Below are positions 16,848 to 25,256 of a DNA stretch of 37,403 bases, piece after piece. The notes under the pieces are model-generated. The model did not search any database. It was not told the DNA's origin and was given only the letters and a program-made list of their open reading frames with translations. Source of the DNA: a virus; the IMG/VR virus record IMGVR_UViG_3300048925_000238, positions 1 to 37,403 of that record; one strand, 5' to 3'. How positions within the stretch are numbered: position 1 is the first letter of the stretch; every line of letters begins with the position of its first letter. The position numbers were made by a program, and so were the translations under genes.

Positions 16848-17348
16848 TCAGCGACCGCCGACGGCCTTCACCGCGTCCAGGTACTTCACGCCTGGGTTGG
16901 TCTGCTGGTAGGCCACTGCCTTGCGGTGCAGCTCCATGCCGGCGGCATCGACCTGCAGGCCACCACCCGGCGTGGCGAAATCGGCGGGCGCCGACGTGTC
17001 GGGCAAACCGCCGCCGGATTTCTCGCTGAAGTCCATCGTCTTGGGCAGGCTGGAAAGCAGCTCGCGCAGGACCGCTTCGGCGGGCTTGGAAACCTGGGCT
17101 TCGCCCTCGGCAAAATTCAGCGGCTGGCCGCCCACAGGGAGGGCCAACAGCAGCTCAACGACACCGGCCTTCTGTCGCGGCAACAGCTTGCCGTCGTTGA
17201 CCAGGCCCTCGGCAAAGTTGGTGGCGTCTTCGCGACGCGCAACCGCCTCACGGGCGGCCAGTGCCTTCTCACGTGCTTCCAGGGCGGCAGTCTGGTTGTC
17301 CAGTTCCTGCTGGCGCTGGGCGATCTGTTCCTGGTTCTGCTGGGACAT
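16848..17348 (-). CDS. Internal-start scaffold protein (Mu gpZ-like), nested in the protease gene
   Basis: An in-frame ATG at 17348 is preceded by GGAG with a 6-nt spacer, a better site than most real starts in this operon. It would give a 166-residue protein starting MSQQNQEQIAQRQQELDNQ: a coiled coil (about 1-55) plus an acidic C-terminal region. Mu makes a separate scaffold (Z) from the 3' part of I in the same way. The position matches the boundary between protease domain and scaffold domain. Inferred from the ribosome site and the family precedent. Confidence 0.75.
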   Translation of the reverse strand: MSQQNQEQIAQRQQELDNQTAALEAREKALAAREAVARREDATNFAEGLVNDGKLLPRQKAGVVELLLALPVGGQPLNFAEGEAQVSKPAEAVLRELLSSLPKTMDFSEKSGGGLPDTSAPADFATPGGGLQVDAAGMELHRKAVAYQQTNPGVKYLDAVKAVGGR

Positions 17349-18002
17349 TTGAATCTCCGTTGTTCGTTCATCGGTGGGTTCCGCGAAAGCGGTCGAGGGT
17401 GCTCCCACACGCTCATCCGGATCACGCGTGCTTTCCGTGACCTCGCGGATCTGCCATTGCGGGATGAGCTTGTCGGCTGTTTCCAGCCCGTCTCGGTCGA
17501 TGAGGTAATCGCGCATCGACTGCAGCAAGCTGCTCAGGGTCCAGCCCAAGCGGGCGAGCGGCTGCGAGAAGCAGACCGCCTCTTCGCCTTCGGAGAAGGA
17601 CGCGGACTTCAGCCCCTTCACCGCCGGCGGCTGTGCGCCCAGGAAACCGATGTGCCGCAGGTAGAACTTGCCGGGCGTGGGATTGCCAGGCGTGTCGGGA
17701 AGGAAGATCGATGCGCTGATCTTCTTGAAACGACCCTTGTTGACCATGCCGGCGAAATCGGGGTCGACCTGGTGCGGCTCTGCGAACAGCACGCCGTCGC
17801 GACACTCCAGGGATTTACCCCAACCGTATGCCGGCAGATCCGCCTTGGGATGGCCGACAACGATCGGTGCCTCATGCAGGTCGACGCTATAGGTCTGCGC
17901 GATCTGCTGAACGTCGGCTTCGCTGAACGTAAAGGAGCGACCGTCCTCAGCGACGTGCGTTCCTGCCTTGAAGATTTCGAGAGCTGCGGCGGGCTGGTTC
18001 AT
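16848..18002 (-). CDS. Head maturation protease with C-terminal scaffold (Mu gpI-like)
   Basis: A 384-residue protein. Residues about 1-190 match the Mu I protease type (SVDLHEAPIVVGHPKADLPA near 39-58, then KKISASIFLP near 93-102). Residues about 219-384 form a Gln/Glu/Ala-rich coiled coil and an acidic tail, as in scaffolds. An in-frame start at 17348 would make the scaffold alone, the arrangement of Mu I/Z. The protease part trims scaffold and capsid during head maturation. A 225-bp gap upstream holds an element shared with the lysis operon, suggesting a second late promoter here, as in Mu. Confidence 0.88.
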   Translation of the reverse strand: MNQPAAALEIFKAGTHVAEDGRSFTFSEADVQQIAQTYSVDLHEAPIVVGHPKADLPAYGWGKSLECRDGVLFAEPHQVDPDFAGMVNKGRFKKISASIFLPDTPGNPTPGKFYLRHIGFLGAQPPAVKGLKSASFSEGEEAVCFSQPLARLGWTLSSLLQSMRDYLIDRDGLETADKLIPQWQIREVTESTRDPDERVGAPSTAFAEPTDERTTEIQMSQQNQEQIAQRQQELDNQTAALEAREKALAAREAVARREDATNFAEGLVNDGKLLPRQKAGVVELLLALPVGGQPLNFAEGEAQVSKPAEAVLRELLSSLPKTMDFSEKSGGGLPDTSAPADFATPGGGLQVDAAGMELHRKAVAYQQTNPGVKYLDAVKAVGGR

Positions 18003-18029
18003 GCCGCCATGTTCCTGTCGCGATCGCGT

Positions 18030-18049
18030 CAGGTCATTTGCACGGGTTC
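18030..18049 (-). promoter_or_regulatory. Late-promoter-like element upstream of the protease gene
   Basis: The minus strand reads GAACCCGTGCAAATGACCTG, identical at 19 of 20 positions to the element upstream of the lysis gene (26097-26116). It lies in the only sizeable gap in the head module, where Mu has its I promoter. Only 27 nt separate it from the start codon, so the -10 box must be close or the mRNA leader very short; no good -10 match is seen. The rest of the gap (18003-18227) holds no convincing gene. Confidence 0.55.
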
Positions 18050-18227
18050 ACAGCTTTTCGAGCGTCGCGCGCGTGCGGGTTTTGGCAGCTTCGAAACGCA
18101 CGCCGGCACAGATGCGTTCGATGCGGGAAGGATCGCGCAGAAAGCGGTGTCTGACACTTGCCGCACCCGAGCGATGGACCACCGTGCCACTCAGCGCACC
18201 ATCGGGCGCAGCGGCGCGCTGTCGCGC

Positions 18228-18803
18228 TCACTCGGAAAACAACCCTGCCACGTGATCGGAGGCAATGAGGATGACCTCTTGCTCGTCCTCGTTGGACAGG
18301 CCGAGCCAAGGGCGTGCGGGAATGCCGATGGTGTACGCAGGCAGGGTGACCCACTGAGCGAAGTTGGATTGTCGACGCTTCACGAACTGCGTACCGACTT
18401 CGCCGTCCCGGCCCTGGCGGAAATACACCTGCGTGGATCGTGCAGGGCGATTGATCGTTGCGCCGAACTGGTGGACAGCCCCGTAGGGCGCGTTGGTGCC
18501 GACCAGCAGCGTGTCCCCTACCACCTGATGCGCGAGCTGGTCGCCGAGCATATGGAAGTCAAAGCGGAGCATCGGAACGCCAGGACGCTTACGCTCCTTC
18601 TGGCGTCGATAGCCTGGGGAGAGCGGCGCCCAAGGCGCGCCGTCCGGCGATACCTGGCGTGCCGCTCGGTCCCGCGTTGAACGCAACAGGTACTCACCGA
18701 TGTCCTCAAGCATCGGCTGCAGTGCATCGTTGCGCAGGCCCTTGGCTGCGCTGCGAAGCGCGGGGCCTGCCGTGTCCTTGGTGATCTCGACGCGCGCGGC
18801 CAT
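18228..18803 (-). CDS. Virion morphogenesis protein (Mu gpG / tail-completion family)
   Basis: A 191-residue protein typical of the phage virion morphogenesis family: an N-terminal helix (LQPMLEDIGEYLLRSTRDRA), then the conserved segment PDGAPWAPLSPGYRRQK, and the motif VGTNAPYGAVHQFGATI (about residues 102-118), ending in IPARPWLGLS before the C-terminal helix. In Mu, gpG acts between head and tail assembly; the related P2 gpS is a tail completion protein. Its start overlaps the stop of the Mu F-like gene. It is the last gene before the gap with the second late element. Confidence 0.88.
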   Translation of the reverse strand: MAARVEITKDTAGPALRSAAKGLRNDALQPMLEDIGEYLLRSTRDRAARQVSPDGAPWAPLSPGYRRQKERKRPGVPMLRFDFHMLGDQLAHQVVGDTLLVGTNAPYGAVHQFGATINRPARSTQVYFRQGRDGEVGTQFVKRRQSNFAQWVTLPAYTIGIPARPWLGLSNEDEQEVILIASDHVAGLFSE

Positions 18804-20077
18804 TAGGGAATCTCCCCCTGGATCAGCTGCCAGCTTCCACGGTCGACCAGGCGACGAAGATCCACCGACGAAACCACGCTGGCATCCTGGATCAGGTTGG
18901 GCATGGCGGCGCTTCCTTGGACCCGAACGTCAACGACTAGGCGCTGCCGCCGATCACCTTGAAGCACGAAGCGCGCGATGCTGCTCGCGGCGTCATACAG
19001 AAGAGCGAATGGCGATCGCAGCGCGTTCGCCAGCGATGGAAGGTATGCCGCTGGCACCCGGTCCAATACCTCGGCCGCCTCAACGGCGATCGCGGCCGAC
19101 CCCAGCTCGGCCGCCTTGCTTGACAGAGCATCGACTGCACTGACCTGGAGCGCGCCAACGAGATACTGGCTGGAATGCGCGCGACCGGCTGCTGCAGCCG
19201 CGCGCCATTCGCTTAGGCCGGCCTGCAGCGCGTCCAGCGCACGGGGGCGCTCCAGCACCTGAGCAGCGGTACGCGCTGCTGGCGCGGCCGGCAGGCGCAC
19301 ATTTCGGCGCAGCGCAGCCTGTAGCGCTTCCTCGATACCGCTGCCCAGTGCAGGAGGCGTTTGTGGTCCGCCCCTGCGAGTCGGCCAACCGTCCAGACTG
19401 CGGCCGGGGGCATAGCCGAAACCCGGATCCACGCCCACCGGCGTTTCCACCAGGAACGGGCCGCCAGGACTTCGCTGCCCGACCATGCGCTGTTCAAACT
19501 CGACCGCAGGCGCCGTGTCTGGACCGTCCTTACCCAGCCGTGCCAGGTCACGATCGTTCAGCGCCTCGACATAGCACTGGCAGCCCCAGCCGTTGGCCGG
19601 GAAGAACCACTGCCACCACGGATCATCACAGTGTAGAACCATGCCATCCCAGGCCTGGTGCAGAGGCCGGGGCGTCTCGACTGCGTCGCTGTGGCGGTAG
19701 CGCCACCACGGCCTGGACTTCTTCAGGGCCTGCAGCTGATGCCATCGGCCCGCGTTGTAGCTCTGGCGCAGGTTGGTTTCGTAGATGACGCGGGAGCGCC
19801 AGTTGCGTCCACCGTTGTAGTCCCAGCCATGCGTGGCCACGATGCGGTCGAAATCGCGACGGAACTGCTCCAGCGTCACTCCATCGTCGATGGCCTTGCG
19901 GATCGCCGTGGCAAAGTCCGCCACCAGCTCATCACGGTTGGCGCCGGCGACCATGAAACCCTGGTCATGCTCCGACTCCCATACGTCCAGCCAGCTTTCC
20001 GTGACGATGTTGCGCTTGCGACGGAAGAACGCGATCTGCTGCTCGAAGGGAACTTGGCCATAGCCCACGGTCGCCAT
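18803..20077 (-). CDS. Mu F-like head morphogenesis protein with extra C-terminal domain
   Basis: A 424-residue protein. Residues 1-185 are the Mu F (gp30) minor head domain: FRRDFDRIVATHGW, then ETNLRQSYNAGRW (about 100-112), RPLHQAWDGMVLH (138-149) and NGWGCQCYVEAL (162-173). Residues about 290-424 form a separate domain with SPFALLYDAASSIARFVLQG and RQRLVVDVRVQ, resembling the PBECR-type (Barnase/EndoU/ColicinE5-like) nuclease domains known to be attached to Mu F proteins. A linker rich in Ala and Arg joins them. Mu F takes part in head assembly and travels in the virion, so the extra domain could enter the host with DNA. The nuclease assignment is a guess from fold pattern. Confidence 0.85.
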   Translation of the reverse strand: MATVGYGQVPFEQQIAFFRRKRNIVTESWLDVWESEHDQGFMVAGANRDELVADFATAIRKAIDDGVTLEQFRRDFDRIVATHGWDYNGGRNWRSRVIYETNLRQSYNAGRWHQLQALKKSRPWWRYRHSDAVETPRPLHQAWDGMVLHCDDPWWQWFFPANGWGCQCYVEALNDRDLARLGKDGPDTAPAVEFEQRMVGQRSPGGPFLVETPVGVDPGFGYAPGRSLDGWPTRRGGPQTPPALGSGIEEALQAALRRNVRLPAAPAARTAAQVLERPRALDALQAGLSEWRAAAAAGRAHSSQYLVGALQVSAVDALSSKAAELGSAAIAVEAAEVLDRVPAAYLPSLANALRSPFALLYDAASSIARFVLQGDRRQRLVVDVRVQGSAAMPNLIQDASVVSSVDLRRLVDRGSWQLIQGEIP

Positions 20078-20080
20078 CGA

Positions 20081-21601
20081 TCAGCCTCCGGCGGCGCGCT
20101 GTGCGTCATCTCGCCCGCGCAGGTGGGCGGCGCTCAGGCCAAGGGCGACGCCGTTGGCGAACTCCTCCAGACTCATCTCCGGCGCCGCTGCCAGGACCTG
20201 GTCGTACAGCTCCTCCAACGAGGTGGCGTTGTCTGTCAGCTGCTGCAGCCCCTGAACCCACGCTGCGCCGGCTTCGCGCGTTGAGCGGTCGAGCTGGGCC
20301 GTCATGCTCCCAACCTGCTGAGCGTCCGCTTCTGCGAACGCCGCCGGATAGTGACGCCGGAGCAGCGCCAGGACCGACTTTTCCGGGTCAGCGAAACGCG
20401 CGTCGTCGATGGCGGTCGGTGGCGTCTGCGGCTCGGCTGGCGGCTCCCTCAGCTCATAGTTCGGTCCATACGTCTGCTCGATGTAGACGGGCTTGGGGCG
20501 ATAGCCCAGGCGATAGAGCTTCTCGTCGCGAGATGCCGCTGCATCAAGATCCTCAGCCTCATCAGTGACCCGATAGACACGCGGGACTTCCGCGCCTGGG
20601 AAGTTCATTTCCGTCAGCCAACGGGCCGGTCCCTTGGTGAAGGACTCACAAATCAGGTCGGCATCGGCCTTGATGATGTCCCTGCGGACCTCGGCCTGCA
20701 GTTCGTCGTTGCCAAGCTTTCCGGCCGTGCCCTGCGTGCTGGCGGTCTGCCCGAGGACGACCTTCTGGATCGTGGCGTCCATGTAGTCCTGCAGTGCCTT
20801 GTAGTCCGCCGTACCGCTACGACCCGCCTCAAGCAGGTCCACTTCCATTGCCTTGGGCATGATGATGCCGCTGTCGGTCTGGATGGCGCGGGTCGCGCCC
20901 AGCAGCCTGTTCCGCTCTTCCGCAGTGGCGTTCTCGTCGTACTTGCCCACCGCCGTGGGCATGCCGAACTTCTCCAGGAAGATCAGCCAGAACTTCAATC
21001 CATTGCGCTTGAACAGCACTGGCCAGTACAGCCAATGCGCCAGGCCGAGGCCGTAGGGCTCATCGTCATGATCGGCGCCGGCGCAGTAGTTCCAGAAGTA
21101 TGGAGCCGGCGCAGGGATACCCTCAGCCATGTGGGACTGAGTGAGCAGGCGCAGATCGCCATCCTTGCCGAAGCGGAAGCGCCGGCGGTTCCGCACCTTG
21201 ATCGCACTGATCGCGATACGGTTCCCGTCAGCCTTGTAGATGATCTCTGCCGGGGCGTAGCCGTAGAAGACACCGAAGTGCATCTTGCGGGTCACGTTAT
21301 CCCAGCCGATGTCGTGGAGCTGATCGCGTAGATGATCCGCTGCTGCGCGGTCAATCGCGCGCTTTCCACCTGGCTCAACCTGCCATTCGCAGGCGACCAC
21401 TGAGTCCTGGCGCGAGCCAAACGTCGCCTTGACCTCGGGATCAGAAAGCACCTGCTCGTAGATCTGCAAGTCGTAGCCGCCGCGATTGCGCAGCACGCTG
21501 TCGAACGGAAGCATCAGTGGCCCGGTGTAGCCGCGGGTGATGTCCATTCCATCCGCAGTGGTGGCCACCTCGCGGTTCAGTTCAGGGCGGGCGGTGGTCA
21601 T
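20081..21601 (-). CDS. Portal protein, Mu gp29-like (DUF935)
   Basis: A 506-residue protein. It opens with the DUF935 pattern (ATTADGMDITRGYTGPLML, then a 'LQIYEQVLSDPEVKATFGSR' segment), continues with the portal wing and stem (FGVFYGYAPAEIIYKADGN, FWNYCAGADHDDEPYGLGL, then a glycine-poor helical stretch ending QKVVLGQTASTQGTAG), and ends with a helical C-terminus. Portal dodecamers form the DNA channel at one capsid vertex and bind the terminase. The ATG overlaps the terminase stop (ATGA), coupling the two products. Length fits the family. Confidence 0.93.
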   Translation of the reverse strand: MTTARPELNREVATTADGMDITRGYTGPLMLPFDSVLRNRGGYDLQIYEQVLSDPEVKATFGSRQDSVVACEWQVEPGGKRAIDRAAADHLRDQLHDIGWDNVTRKMHFGVFYGYAPAEIIYKADGNRIAISAIKVRNRRRFRFGKDGDLRLLTQSHMAEGIPAPAPYFWNYCAGADHDDEPYGLGLAHWLYWPVLFKRNGLKFWLIFLEKFGMPTAVGKYDENATAEERNRLLGATRAIQTDSGIIMPKAMEVDLLEAGRSGTADYKALQDYMDATIQKVVLGQTASTQGTAGKLGNDELQAEVRRDIIKADADLICESFTKGPARWLTEMNFPGAEVPRVYRVTDEAEDLDAAASRDEKLYRLGYRPKPVYIEQTYGPNYELREPPAEPQTPPTAIDDARFADPEKSVLALLRRHYPAAFAEADAQQVGSMTAQLDRSTREAGAAWVQGLQQLTDNATSLEELYDQVLAAAPEMSLEEFANGVALGLSAAHLRGRDDAQRAAGG

Positions 21602-23334
21602 GCGAAGCCTCCAAAATCATTGCCACCCGACACAGTGCCGAAGCCTCTATCGGAGGTGGTTGCTACAACTCCATCATCAAGCGCCTCGCCCACGTACACG
21701 CGCTGCCCGGTCGACTGGAACTCGATCGAGCCACGGGGCACATGATTCAGCGCCGCGAACTGCATCAGAGCGCCAGCGATAGCGCCGTCGCCGTGGCGCA
21801 CCAGGTCGGCATCTTGCAGATCCTTGCGCTCCAGTTTGGGGACCATCGGGATGCCATCGACGTACTCGACCGCTCGGTGGTCATCCTCCAGCGAGGCATC
21901 CCTGGGAAGGCTGATGAAGCCGTCTTCGAATAGCGCGATGTACTTGGGCATCCACTCGCCGTACCAGGGGCGCGACAGTGTCACCTCGTGGATGGGGCCG
22001 CCCTTGTAGCGCCCGGTCTCCTTGTCCAGCTCTGCCCTGCCGTATCGGTCGCCGGTGTACTCCATCAGCGTCTGGCCGGGGCCGGTGGCATCCCCAGCAA
22101 ACGACCAGCGCCCTGCAGCATGCGCCTTCAGAAAGTCCAGCAGCGCCCACAGGATCTGCTCCTGCTGGCGGGTGGGAGCATTGGCCAGCTCGATCAGGAA
22201 CGGCACCACGCGGCGCAGATCCTGCTCGATTCGCGCGGGCATAATGACCGAGAAGTGGCGATGGCGGGCGAAGTCCATCCCAACCGCCCAACGGCCCGTG
22301 AATGCCTTGGCGGCCGCCCTCAGTGCCGGCATCAGCTGCGTGGCAATCCAGGACGCGCACCACACCTCGCGCTCTTTCTCGGGGCGCTTCGGGAAGTCGT
22401 CATCGAAGACGATCCGCAATACCGGCCGGGTCTCCGCCATAGCGCGGTCCAGCCACACCGAGGGAATGGCCGAGCCATCGCCGTCGCGCGGGATGACGTC
22501 CAGCTCCTCACGCATCGCGGCCTTACGTGGACCGTAGGCGGAACGGATTGCGTTGTACCACTCGCGCTTTCCATCCGGCGTGGCGGTCTTGCCGCGCATG
22601 GCGCAGGCCCGCTCGTAGAGGCCGTTGGCCACGGCATCGTCGAAGCTGATCCGGATTACCTTCGCCTTTGCACCGTAGCGCCCTGCACGAATGTCCTGCA
22701 CCAGCTGGTTGAACGGGTTCTTCTTGCCCCGGTGCGTTGACCATACCCGGATGCGACCGCCCCAGATGAGCAGTGCAGTGGCAGACTCCAGCACCTTGGC
22801 GACGTCCTTGTGGAGCGCCGCTTCATCCAGGTCGACCACGCCCTGCAGGCCGTGGATATTCTCCGGACGCGAGGACAGGGCGGTGACACGGAACCCGCTG
22901 GCGAAGCGGACGCGGAACGCCTGGATCTGGCGGCTTGTGCCGTCAGGCGCCTGGTCCTGGAAGATGTGCTGTTCAACACGTGATGCCTGCCCGCGCGCGA
23001 TGATCGGCGCGAACTTGGCAACGTAGCCAATGAACTCCAGACCTTTCTCTTTCGTGTCGGCCATGTACCACACGTTGTCGCCGCCGGCTTCCTTGGAGGA
23101 AGCGGCGGTGATCGTGTCGGTCAGCGCCTGGGCGAAGGTGATGCCGGTGCGACGCCCCTTCTCACATACCGCAATATCGAGCCCTTCTTGCATCCGGATC
23201 CATTCGGACTGGTGGGCCATCAGTACGCCGGCCTCACGCGGGTCGAAGTTGGACGAGATGGTGCGGACGCTCTCTGGAAGGTCATCCCAATCCAGAACGC
23301 GCTCGGTATCCGGCAGCGGCGTCATCTCGGACAC
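21598..23334 (-). CDS. Terminase large subunit (Mu gp28-like)
   Basis: A 578-residue packaging motor. The Walker A-like loop is CEKGRRTGIT (residues 57-66), the non-classical form seen in Mu gp28. The Walker B segment is GVVDLDEAALH (165-175) with catalytic Glu171. The RNase H-like nuclease half has Asp354 (VGMDFARHRH), Asp415 (FAGDATG) and Asp516 (VRHGDGA) as metal ligands. It cuts host-flanked phage DNA and pumps it into heads; in Mu-type phages packaging starts near one phage end and runs by headful into host DNA. The start is GTG at 23334 next to the previous stop, with an ATG 9 nt inside as an alternative. Confidence 0.95.
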   Translation of the reverse strand: MSEMTPLPDTERVLDWDDLPESVRTISSNFDPREAGVLMAHQSEWIRMQEGLDIAVCEKGRRTGITFAQALTDTITAASSKEAGGDNVWYMADTKEKGLEFIGYVAKFAPIIARGQASRVEQHIFQDQAPDGTSRQIQAFRVRFASGFRVTALSSRPENIHGLQGVVDLDEAALHKDVAKVLESATALLIWGGRIRVWSTHRGKKNPFNQLVQDIRAGRYGAKAKVIRISFDDAVANGLYERACAMRGKTATPDGKREWYNAIRSAYGPRKAAMREELDVIPRDGDGSAIPSVWLDRAMAETRPVLRIVFDDDFPKRPEKEREVWCASWIATQLMPALRAAAKAFTGRWAVGMDFARHRHFSVIMPARIEQDLRRVVPFLIELANAPTRQQEQILWALLDFLKAHAAGRWSFAGDATGPGQTLMEYTGDRYGRAELDKETGRYKGGPIHEVTLSRPWYGEWMPKYIALFEDGFISLPRDASLEDDHRAVEYVDGIPMVPKLERKDLQDADLVRHGDGAIAGALMQFAALNHVPRGSIEFQSTGQRVYVGEALDDGVVATTSDRGFGTVSGGNDFGGFA

Positions 23335-23892
23335 TTAGCCGACTCCCTGCAGGACGGTGTTCCGCCAGAAGGCAACGTCGTCGGCGCCAAGGCCGCGCGC
23401 ACGTGCCGCGTCCTCCACTCGCTGCGAGGCCTCCTGAAGCGCTTTCTCCCGCACCTCAGTTGCCCACTTGTGGCGGTTCACGCTGGCACGGCTGAGGGTG
23501 GCGATGTTCTTGGCCGCCTTTCCCAGGAGCGCGATGCGCTTGCCAGGATCCTTCCCTTCTTCGTCACCCTCTTCCAGCTCCTGCAGTGCCAGCAGCGCGT
23601 CGAAGATCTCGGTCTGCACGATGCTGATGATCGCGTTGCTGCGCTCGTCGGCATCATCAGGCGCTGCCTGGCTGATCAGGCGCGCCGCTTCGGTGCTGGC
23701 CTTGACGGCGGCAAGGCGCCGCTCCAGCTTCTGGCCATAGGCGCCGACGGCGCTCTTGCCGATGCTGAAACCCTTCTCCGTGAGCCATTCGGCCAGCCCG
23801 ACGTACCCGCCGAAGCCGGAGGCAATCAGGCGGGTATCCAGCTCGGCACGGATGTCCTGGGGAAGCTGATCGATCTTGCTGGCCGGGGGCAT
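23335..23892 (-). CDS. Probable small terminase subunit (DUF3486, Mu gp27-like)
   Basis: A 185-residue, helical protein. It starts with MPPASKIDQLPQDIRAELD and continues GFGGYVGLAEWLTEKGFSIGKSAVG as a helix-turn-helix (about 27-51), the classic start of DUF3486. A coiled-coil middle (Ala/Glu/Arg-rich) and a C-terminal helix ending VAFWRNTVLQGVG follow. The family sits directly upstream of the large terminase in Mu-like phages and is taken as the DNA-recognition subunit. The start of the large subunit follows at the next base. Confidence 0.9.
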   Translation of the reverse strand: MPPASKIDQLPQDIRAELDTRLIASGFGGYVGLAEWLTEKGFSIGKSAVGAYGQKLERRLAAVKASTEAARLISQAAPDDADERSNAIISIVQTEIFDALLALQELEEGDEEGKDPGKRIALLGKAAKNIATLSRASVNRHKWATEVREKALQEASQRVEDAARARGLGADDVAFWRNTVLQGVG

Positions 23893-23896
23893 GGTG

Positions 23897-24211
23897 TCAC
23901 CAGTACCGTTCGGGCCGAGCGATGCCGGGATCGCACTGCGCGGTGTACTCGGCGATATCGGTGCCGAGGCGGGTCATGTCGGCATGCCAGCGCCCGTCCG
24001 GGCGCTTGTCCAGCTCGATCATGCGGCGGTCTTCCAGGTAGTCCAGGGCGCGACGCACCTCCAGCTGGGTGGCATCGGGATACAGGGCGTGCGCGATGCT
24101 GAGGAGGATCTCCTCGTAAGCACCGTAGGGTGCCGCGTTGTGCAGACCCAACAGCATCACCCAGCGCAGGTTCTCCCGCCGAACTTTGTCCATGTCCAAC
24201 TTAATGCTCAC
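23897..24211 (-). CDS. Mu gp26-like protein (VpaChn25_0724 family)
   Basis: A 104-residue protein. The GTG at 24211 has AAGGAG with a 6-nt spacer; upstream in-frame codons lie in the previous gene. The pattern LRWVMLLGLHNAAPYGAYEE, then EVRRALDYLEDRRMIELDKR, then MTRLGTDIAEY looks like a small winged helix-turn-helix. Homologues lie between gp25- and gp27-type genes in Mu-like phages; their role is unknown, with packaging or regulation both possible. It overlaps the preceding gene by 11 nt. Confidence 0.8.
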   Translation of the reverse strand: MSIKLDMDKVRRENLRWVMLLGLHNAAPYGAYEEILLSIAHALYPDATQLEVRRALDYLEDRRMIELDKRPDGRWHADMTRLGTDIAEYTAQCDPGIARPERYW

Positions 24212-24515
24212 GTCTTGCTCCTTGGATCTGGATCGACTTGATCTCTGAGTTGATCGCGTCGAGCTTCGCTTCAATCACCGTCTGACTGCGGATGTGGTCG
24301 TCCCTTCGCACGTACTTTTCCGCCAGTTCTGCCCGCAGCCCCAGCAGATCCACTTCCTGCTTTCGCCAGCCATCGGCGGCCTTTTCAAAGCCCGCCATGC
24401 GCTGATCGATGCTGGCCTTGACCTGGCTGATTCCCCACTTCACCAGGCCCAGCAAGGATCCGAGCAGGGCAATAGTCAGCGAGAGGACGTGCCACAGTTC
24501 CAGCTCGATCTTCAT
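24201..24515 (-). CDS. Membrane-anchored coiled-coil protein (DUF2730, Mu gp25-like)
   Basis: A 104-residue protein with one membrane helix (residues about 8-28, VLSLTIALLGSLLGLVKW) then a charged coiled coil to the C-terminus (AELAEKYVRRDDHIRSQTVIE near 62-82). It matches the DUF2730 group found between lysis and packaging genes in Mu-like phages. Since no other holin is seen in the window, a holin-like or lysis-timing role should be kept in mind, but a single helix plus a long soluble coil is unusual for a holin. The ATG overlaps the Rz1 stop. Confidence 0.8.
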   Translation of the reverse strand: MKIELELWHVLSLTIALLGSLLGLVKWGISQVKASIDQRMAGFEKAADGWRKQEVDLLGLRAELAEKYVRRDDHIRSQTVIEAKLDAINSEIKSIQIQGARREH

Positions 24516-24865
24516 TTCGTGGCGTCTCCGCCACTGAGATTGGGTTGTGACATTTTTTTGGCGCCGCCGAGCCGTCCCGATGTGGCGCGGTCATCGTTGG
24601 CCCGCTGCAGCAGCTGCTGCCACGCGGCCTCTCGCACGATCGCGTCGATCGCGCATGGAGTGAGCGTGCCGTCCTGCAAGCGGCACAGCGGCTGCGGCGG
24701 CATCGGGGCCTGCAGCGGATCGGTGAGTGCCGGGGGCAGTTCGACGTAGACGAGGACCGGCCACTCGACCAGTTCAGTGCGGGTCAGCGGTTGCTTGGTC
24801 TCCCCACAGCCCGCGAGCAAGAGCAGCGCACACAGGAGTGGTGCGAAGCACGTTGCAGTCTTCAT
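24512..24865 (-). CDS. Rz1: Outer-membrane spanin subunit (Rz1-like lipoprotein)
   Basis: A 117-residue lipoprotein: a signal peptide (residues 1-19) ends in the lipobox LLAG with Cys20 as the lipidation site. A Pro-rich stretch (PPALTDPLQAPMPPQP) follows, as in other o-spanins. It overlaps the end of the Rz gene by 92 nt in another frame, the usual embedded/overlapping layout. After the Pro-rich region it has an extra C-terminal part longer than lambda Rz1. With Rz it should fuse inner and outer membranes in the last lysis step. Confidence 0.9.
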   Translation of the reverse strand: MKTATCFAPLLCALLLLAGCGETKQPLTRTELVEWPVLVYVELPPALTDPLQAPMPPQPLCRLQDGTLTPCAIDAIVREAAWQQLLQRANDDRATSGRLGGAKKMSQPNLSGGDATK

Positions 24866-25256
24866 CGGAATCCACCTTCTTGGTCAGGGTCTGCTGGCGC
24901 TGGGCCGCCAGGCGTTCGAGTTGAGCGATGCGATCTGCACGAGCATCCAGTTCGGCGATTGCTGCGCGCTGCTGGTCCAGCTTCGAATCTGCCTCCCGTT
25001 TGAGTGCGGCCCGCAATGTGGCAACGGCATCGGCGTTGCCGGCGGCGACGTTGCGCGCGGTGTCGCGCTCCGCGCTGAGTGCGATGACCTGGTCGGACAA
25101 AGCGTTGACCCGATCGAGCTGGCTTCCCGCGCCCCACCGGTGGCCCAGCCAGAGCCCCAAGAAGAAGGCGGCAGCCACCACGGCCAAGGCGAACCGCACC
25201 ACGACCGGACCCGTGGCAGCACCCACGACGTGCTTGGCGGTCAGGTGCGGGTTCAC
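24774..25256 (-). CDS. Rz: Inner-membrane spanin subunit (Rz-like)
   Basis: A 160-residue protein. The GTG start overlaps the endolysin stop (GTGA); the open frame upstream of this is not a gene. One membrane helix (residues about 18-37, VVVRFALAVVAAAFFLGLWL) is followed by a long coiled coil (about 48-130) in the periplasm with Gln/Ala/Glu/Arg heptads, then Cys in DEDCNVLRTTPVCAAL. This is the classic i-spanin shape. The 3' end overlaps Rz1 by 92 nt. The coiled coil should contact Rz1 across the peptidoglycan once the endolysin has degraded it. Confidence 0.9.
   Translation of the reverse strand: MNPHLTAKHVVGAATGPVVVRFALAVVAAAFFLGLWLGHRWGAGSQLDRVNALSDQVIALSAERDTARNVAAGNADAVATLRAALKREADSKLDQQRAAIAELDARADRIAQLERLAAQRQQTLTKKVDSDEDCNVLRTTPVCAALARGLWGDQATADPH

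Noticed and set aside
16815-18680. A 620-codon plus-strand open frame opposite protease and gpG genes
   Set aside because: It runs across three real minus-strand genes and the gap between them, and reads as Arg/Leu/Gly-rich shadow with no family resemblance.
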